From NCBI GenBank assembly GCA_937924525.1, contig CALDSU010000010.1, forward strand, positions 124,001 to 188,000: a DNA stretch of 64,000 nucleotides, written 5' to 3'. This DNA comes from an uncultured Bryobacteraceae bacterium (lineage in GTDB: Bacteria; Acidobacteriota; Terriglobia; Bryobacterales; Bryobacteraceae). Positions 62,277 through 64,000 of the stretch are shown one piece after another. A program made the position numbers and the translations under genes. The stretch's first letter is position 1. Every line of letters starts with the position of its first letter. The notes beneath the pieces were generated by a model, which was given only the letters and a program-made list of their open reading frames with translations, did no database searches and was not told the DNA's origin.

Positions 62277-64000
62277 ATGAGGACTCGACTCGCAGCATGG
62301 CTGTTCGTGGCGGCAGGGTGGACCCTGCCGCTCTGCGCACAAACCACCACCGCAACTCTCCTGGGCACGATCCGCGACTCCTCCGGCGCGGCGGTTCCCG
62401 GCGCGGCCGCCGCGGCGGAAAATGAACGCACAGGCATCGCGGTCCGCACCGTAGCCGATAGCGAAGGGAATTATCTCTTCGCCAACCTGCCGCCCGGATC
62501 TTACCGGCTGACGATAACCAAGGAGGGCTTCCGGACCTTGGAGGCTGGCGGCCTCATTCTATCGTTGAGTTCCACGGTCCGCCGCGACGCCGTGCTGGAA
62601 ACCGGGGCGATCGAGCAGGCGGTCTCGGTGGTCGATTCGGTCCCGGTAATCGGTACGGACACCGCGAGCGTCCACAATATCATGGAAGCCCGTCAGATTG
62701 TGTCTTTCCCCGTAAACGGGCGGACAGTCGACCGGCTGATTCAGTTCACGCCTGGCCACATGGGGACCAACAATGGACAGCCCGAAATTGGCGGCGCGCC
62801 GCGTATCGGCGGCGCGTTCTGGAACGTGGACGGAGTGCCATACCAGGACGTTGCGCTGGGGCGCGCCGTGCCGACCGCGGGGGTGGGCCTCGGCCAGTTT
62901 CCCTCGCTGGACATGCTGGAAGAAGTGAAAGTCGAATCCACGCTGGCCAAGGCCGAGTACGAGGGTCCCGTCTCCGTCGGCTTGCTGACCAAATCAGGCA
63001 CGAACCAGTTTCACGGTTCGCTGTTCTGGTTCAACCGCAACCGGGAGTTTTCCGCGCGTCCCTTCTACTTGAGCCTCGACCGGCCAAAGCCAGTCTTCAA
63101 CCGCAATGAGTTTGGCGTGGTGCTCGGAGGACCAGTGCGCCGGAACCGGACCTTCTTCCAGTTTGGTTTCGAGGGCATGCGGCGGCGCACCGCGCGCCTG
63201 ATATCGCTCAGTGTCGGAACGCCGGCCATGCGCGGCGGCGACTTCACCGGCTTGCTGCCGCTCCGCGACCCGGCGAGCAGTGCGCCATTCCCAGGCAATC
63301 GGATTCCCGGCGCTCGCATCGACGGCCGTGCACAGCGTTTGCAAGAGTTTATTCCCCTACCCAACGCGGCGGGCACCGGGGCGGCGGGAACCGGCATCAA
63401 CTTTTTTGATGCTGTGGGCGAGCAACTCGATCATGACCGCTACACGCTCCGGGCCGACCACGTCCTGAGCGACCGCCACCGCCTGATGGTAAATCTAAAC
63501 CACTCCGACAGTAGTCCCACGTTCCTCGCCGTGGGTACCCCCCGGAATTACGGCAACCTGGCGGACAACGGCCGGCGCACCAAGACGGGCAGCTTGGGAT
63601 TGAACAGCAACTTCAGCCCGTCGCTTCTCAACGAGTTCCGTTATTCGTACTTCATGAATATGGAGTTCTTCCAAGGCCAGAACAAGGAGTTCAATCCGGC
63701 GAGCCTTGTGCCCGGCCTGTTCCAGCCTTTGTCCATCGGCGGCCTGCCTACGGTGACCATCGCCGGTTTCCAGGGCATCTCCGACTTCGGTGGCGCCGAC
63801 GGGCTGGCCCCGCAGATCACCAATCAGTTCTCGAACAATTTGACCAAGGTGGTGGGCCGGCACGCCTTTAAGGCCGGCGGCGAGTTCGCGTCCGTCCGGC
63901 AATCGCGTCCCCCTAACACGGAGGCGCCCTCCTTCGGACAGTTCAACTTCAACGGACGCTACACCAACAACGGCTACGGCGATTTCCTGCTGGGCGCGCC
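62277..64000 (+). CDS. TonB-dependent receptor, Oar-like, with carboxypeptidase-regulatory-like domain (3' end outside window)
   Basis: At least 574 codons, open to the window edge. A signal peptide (LAAWLFVAAGWTLPLCAQ) is followed by a CarboxypepD_reg-like domain (LLGTIRDSSGAAVPGAA, GNYLFANLPPGSYRLTITKEGF), then a plug-like region (PVNGRTVDRLIQFTPG, VKVESTLAKAEYEGPVSVGLLTKSGTNQFHGSLFWF) and the start of the barrel. This is the very large receptor family expanded in Bryobacterales. Presumed role: outer-membrane uptake of a polymer or oligosaccharide, energised by TonB. It is divergent from the AraC regulator. Confidence 0.9.
   Translation, partial: MRTRLAAWLFVAAGWTLPLCAQTTTATLLGTIRDSSGAAVPGAAAAAENERTGIAVRTVADSEGNYLFANLPPGSYRLTITKEGFRTLEAGGLILSLSSTVRRDAVLETGAIEQAVSVVDSVPVIGTDTASVHNIMEARQIVSFPVNGRTVDRLIQFTPGHMGTNNGQPEIGGAPRIGGAFWNVDGVPYQDVALGRAVPTAGVGLGQFPSLDMLEEVKVESTLAKAEYEGPVSVGLLTKSGTNQFHGSLFWFNRNREFSARPFYLSLDRPKPVFNRNEFGVVLGGPVRRNRTFFQFGFEGMRRRTARLISLSVGTPAMRGGDFTGLLPLRDPASSAPFPGNRIPGARIDGRAQRLQEFIPLPNAAGTGAAGTGINFFDAVGEQLDHDRYTLRADHVLSDRHRLMVNLNHSDSSPTFLAVGTPRNYGNLADNGRRTKTGSLGLNSNFSPSLLNEFRYSYFMNMEFFQGQNKEFNPASLVPGLFQPLSIGGLPTVTIAGFQGISDFGGADGLAPQITNQFSNNLTKVVGRHAFKAGGEFASVRQSRPPNTEAPSFGQFNFNGRYTNNGYGDFLLGA

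Noticed and set aside
1-64000. CRISPR array, insertion sequence or prophage
   Set aside because: No regularly spaced repeats, transposase, integrase or phage structural genes were seen on either strand.

Overview
The window is a 64 kb stretch of GC-rich bacterial chromosome with tightly packed, mostly single-copy housekeeping genes. The best guess at the host is an Acidobacteriota member of the Bryobacterales/Solibacter group. This rests on a TIGR03437-type ('Solibacter') C-terminal domain in the protein at 8833-10179, an Oar-type TonB receptor with an N-terminal carboxypeptidase-regulatory-like domain at the right edge, a PEP-CTERM protein, several exported GH29 proteins, and frequent GTG/TTG starts with GTGA/ATGA stop-start overlaps. 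No rRNA, tRNA, CRISPR array, prophage or insertion sequence was seen. The taxonomic call is inference.

Layout. 1-1.5 kb: hydroxyacid dehydrogenase plus HpcH-type aldolase. 1.8-5.9 kb: ileS-lspA-lgt. 5.9-8.7 kb (minus): nfeD-slipin-ankyrin operon. 8.8-17.1 kb: exported proteins and glycan-active enzymes (TIGR03437 protein, GH29, a DraG-like lipoprotein, a six-hairpin-type protein, a large unclassified barrel protein). 17.1-19.5 kb: hypCDE. 19.5-23.5 kb: secreted subtilase and PEP-CTERM protein. 23.6-27.1 kb: a decaying patch with two pseudogenes (a GH-like protein with an internal deletion and a sulfatase) around an intact GH29 and a small winged-helix regulator. 27.2-32 kb: methyltransferase, truB, an ornithine-cyclodeaminase-family protein, queF and a coiled-coil methyltransferase. 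32.1-37.4 kb: egtB-egtD coupled to an OpuC-like ABC importer, then DUF72. 37.7-43.3 kb (minus): hisI-hisG-hisD-hisC-HAD-hisB-hisH. 43.3-46.6 kb: porin, VOC protein, GH29. 46.7-52.6 kb (minus): gyrA, two pseudopilins, and a secretin carrying a cohesin-like domain. 52.7-59.2 kb: smpB, pepA, then a tetrapyrrole operon (cobA-hemD fusion, lipoprotein, geranylgeranyl-reductase-family protein, hemL) and a 49-residue zinc-ribbon gene. 59.2-64 kb: beta-helix protein, AraC regulator and a divergent TonB receptor cut by the window edge.

Most notable: the his operon is preceded by what reads as a complete transcription-attenuation leader. It has a promoter, a 24-residue peptide with five histidines within eight codons, a GC-rich terminator with a U-rich tail directly before hisI, and a leader segment able to pair with the terminator's 5' arm. 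Second, the ergothioneine genes egtB and egtD are translationally coupled to an osmoprotectant-type ABC transporter. Relatives of that transporter (EgtUV) import ergothioneine, so this looks like a combined synthesis-plus-uptake operon. Third, a dyad-symmetric element lies between the AraC regulator and the TonB receptor. Two glycan-degradation genes are inactivated by both frameshifts and internal deletions, which points to ongoing loss of a polysaccharide-degradation function.
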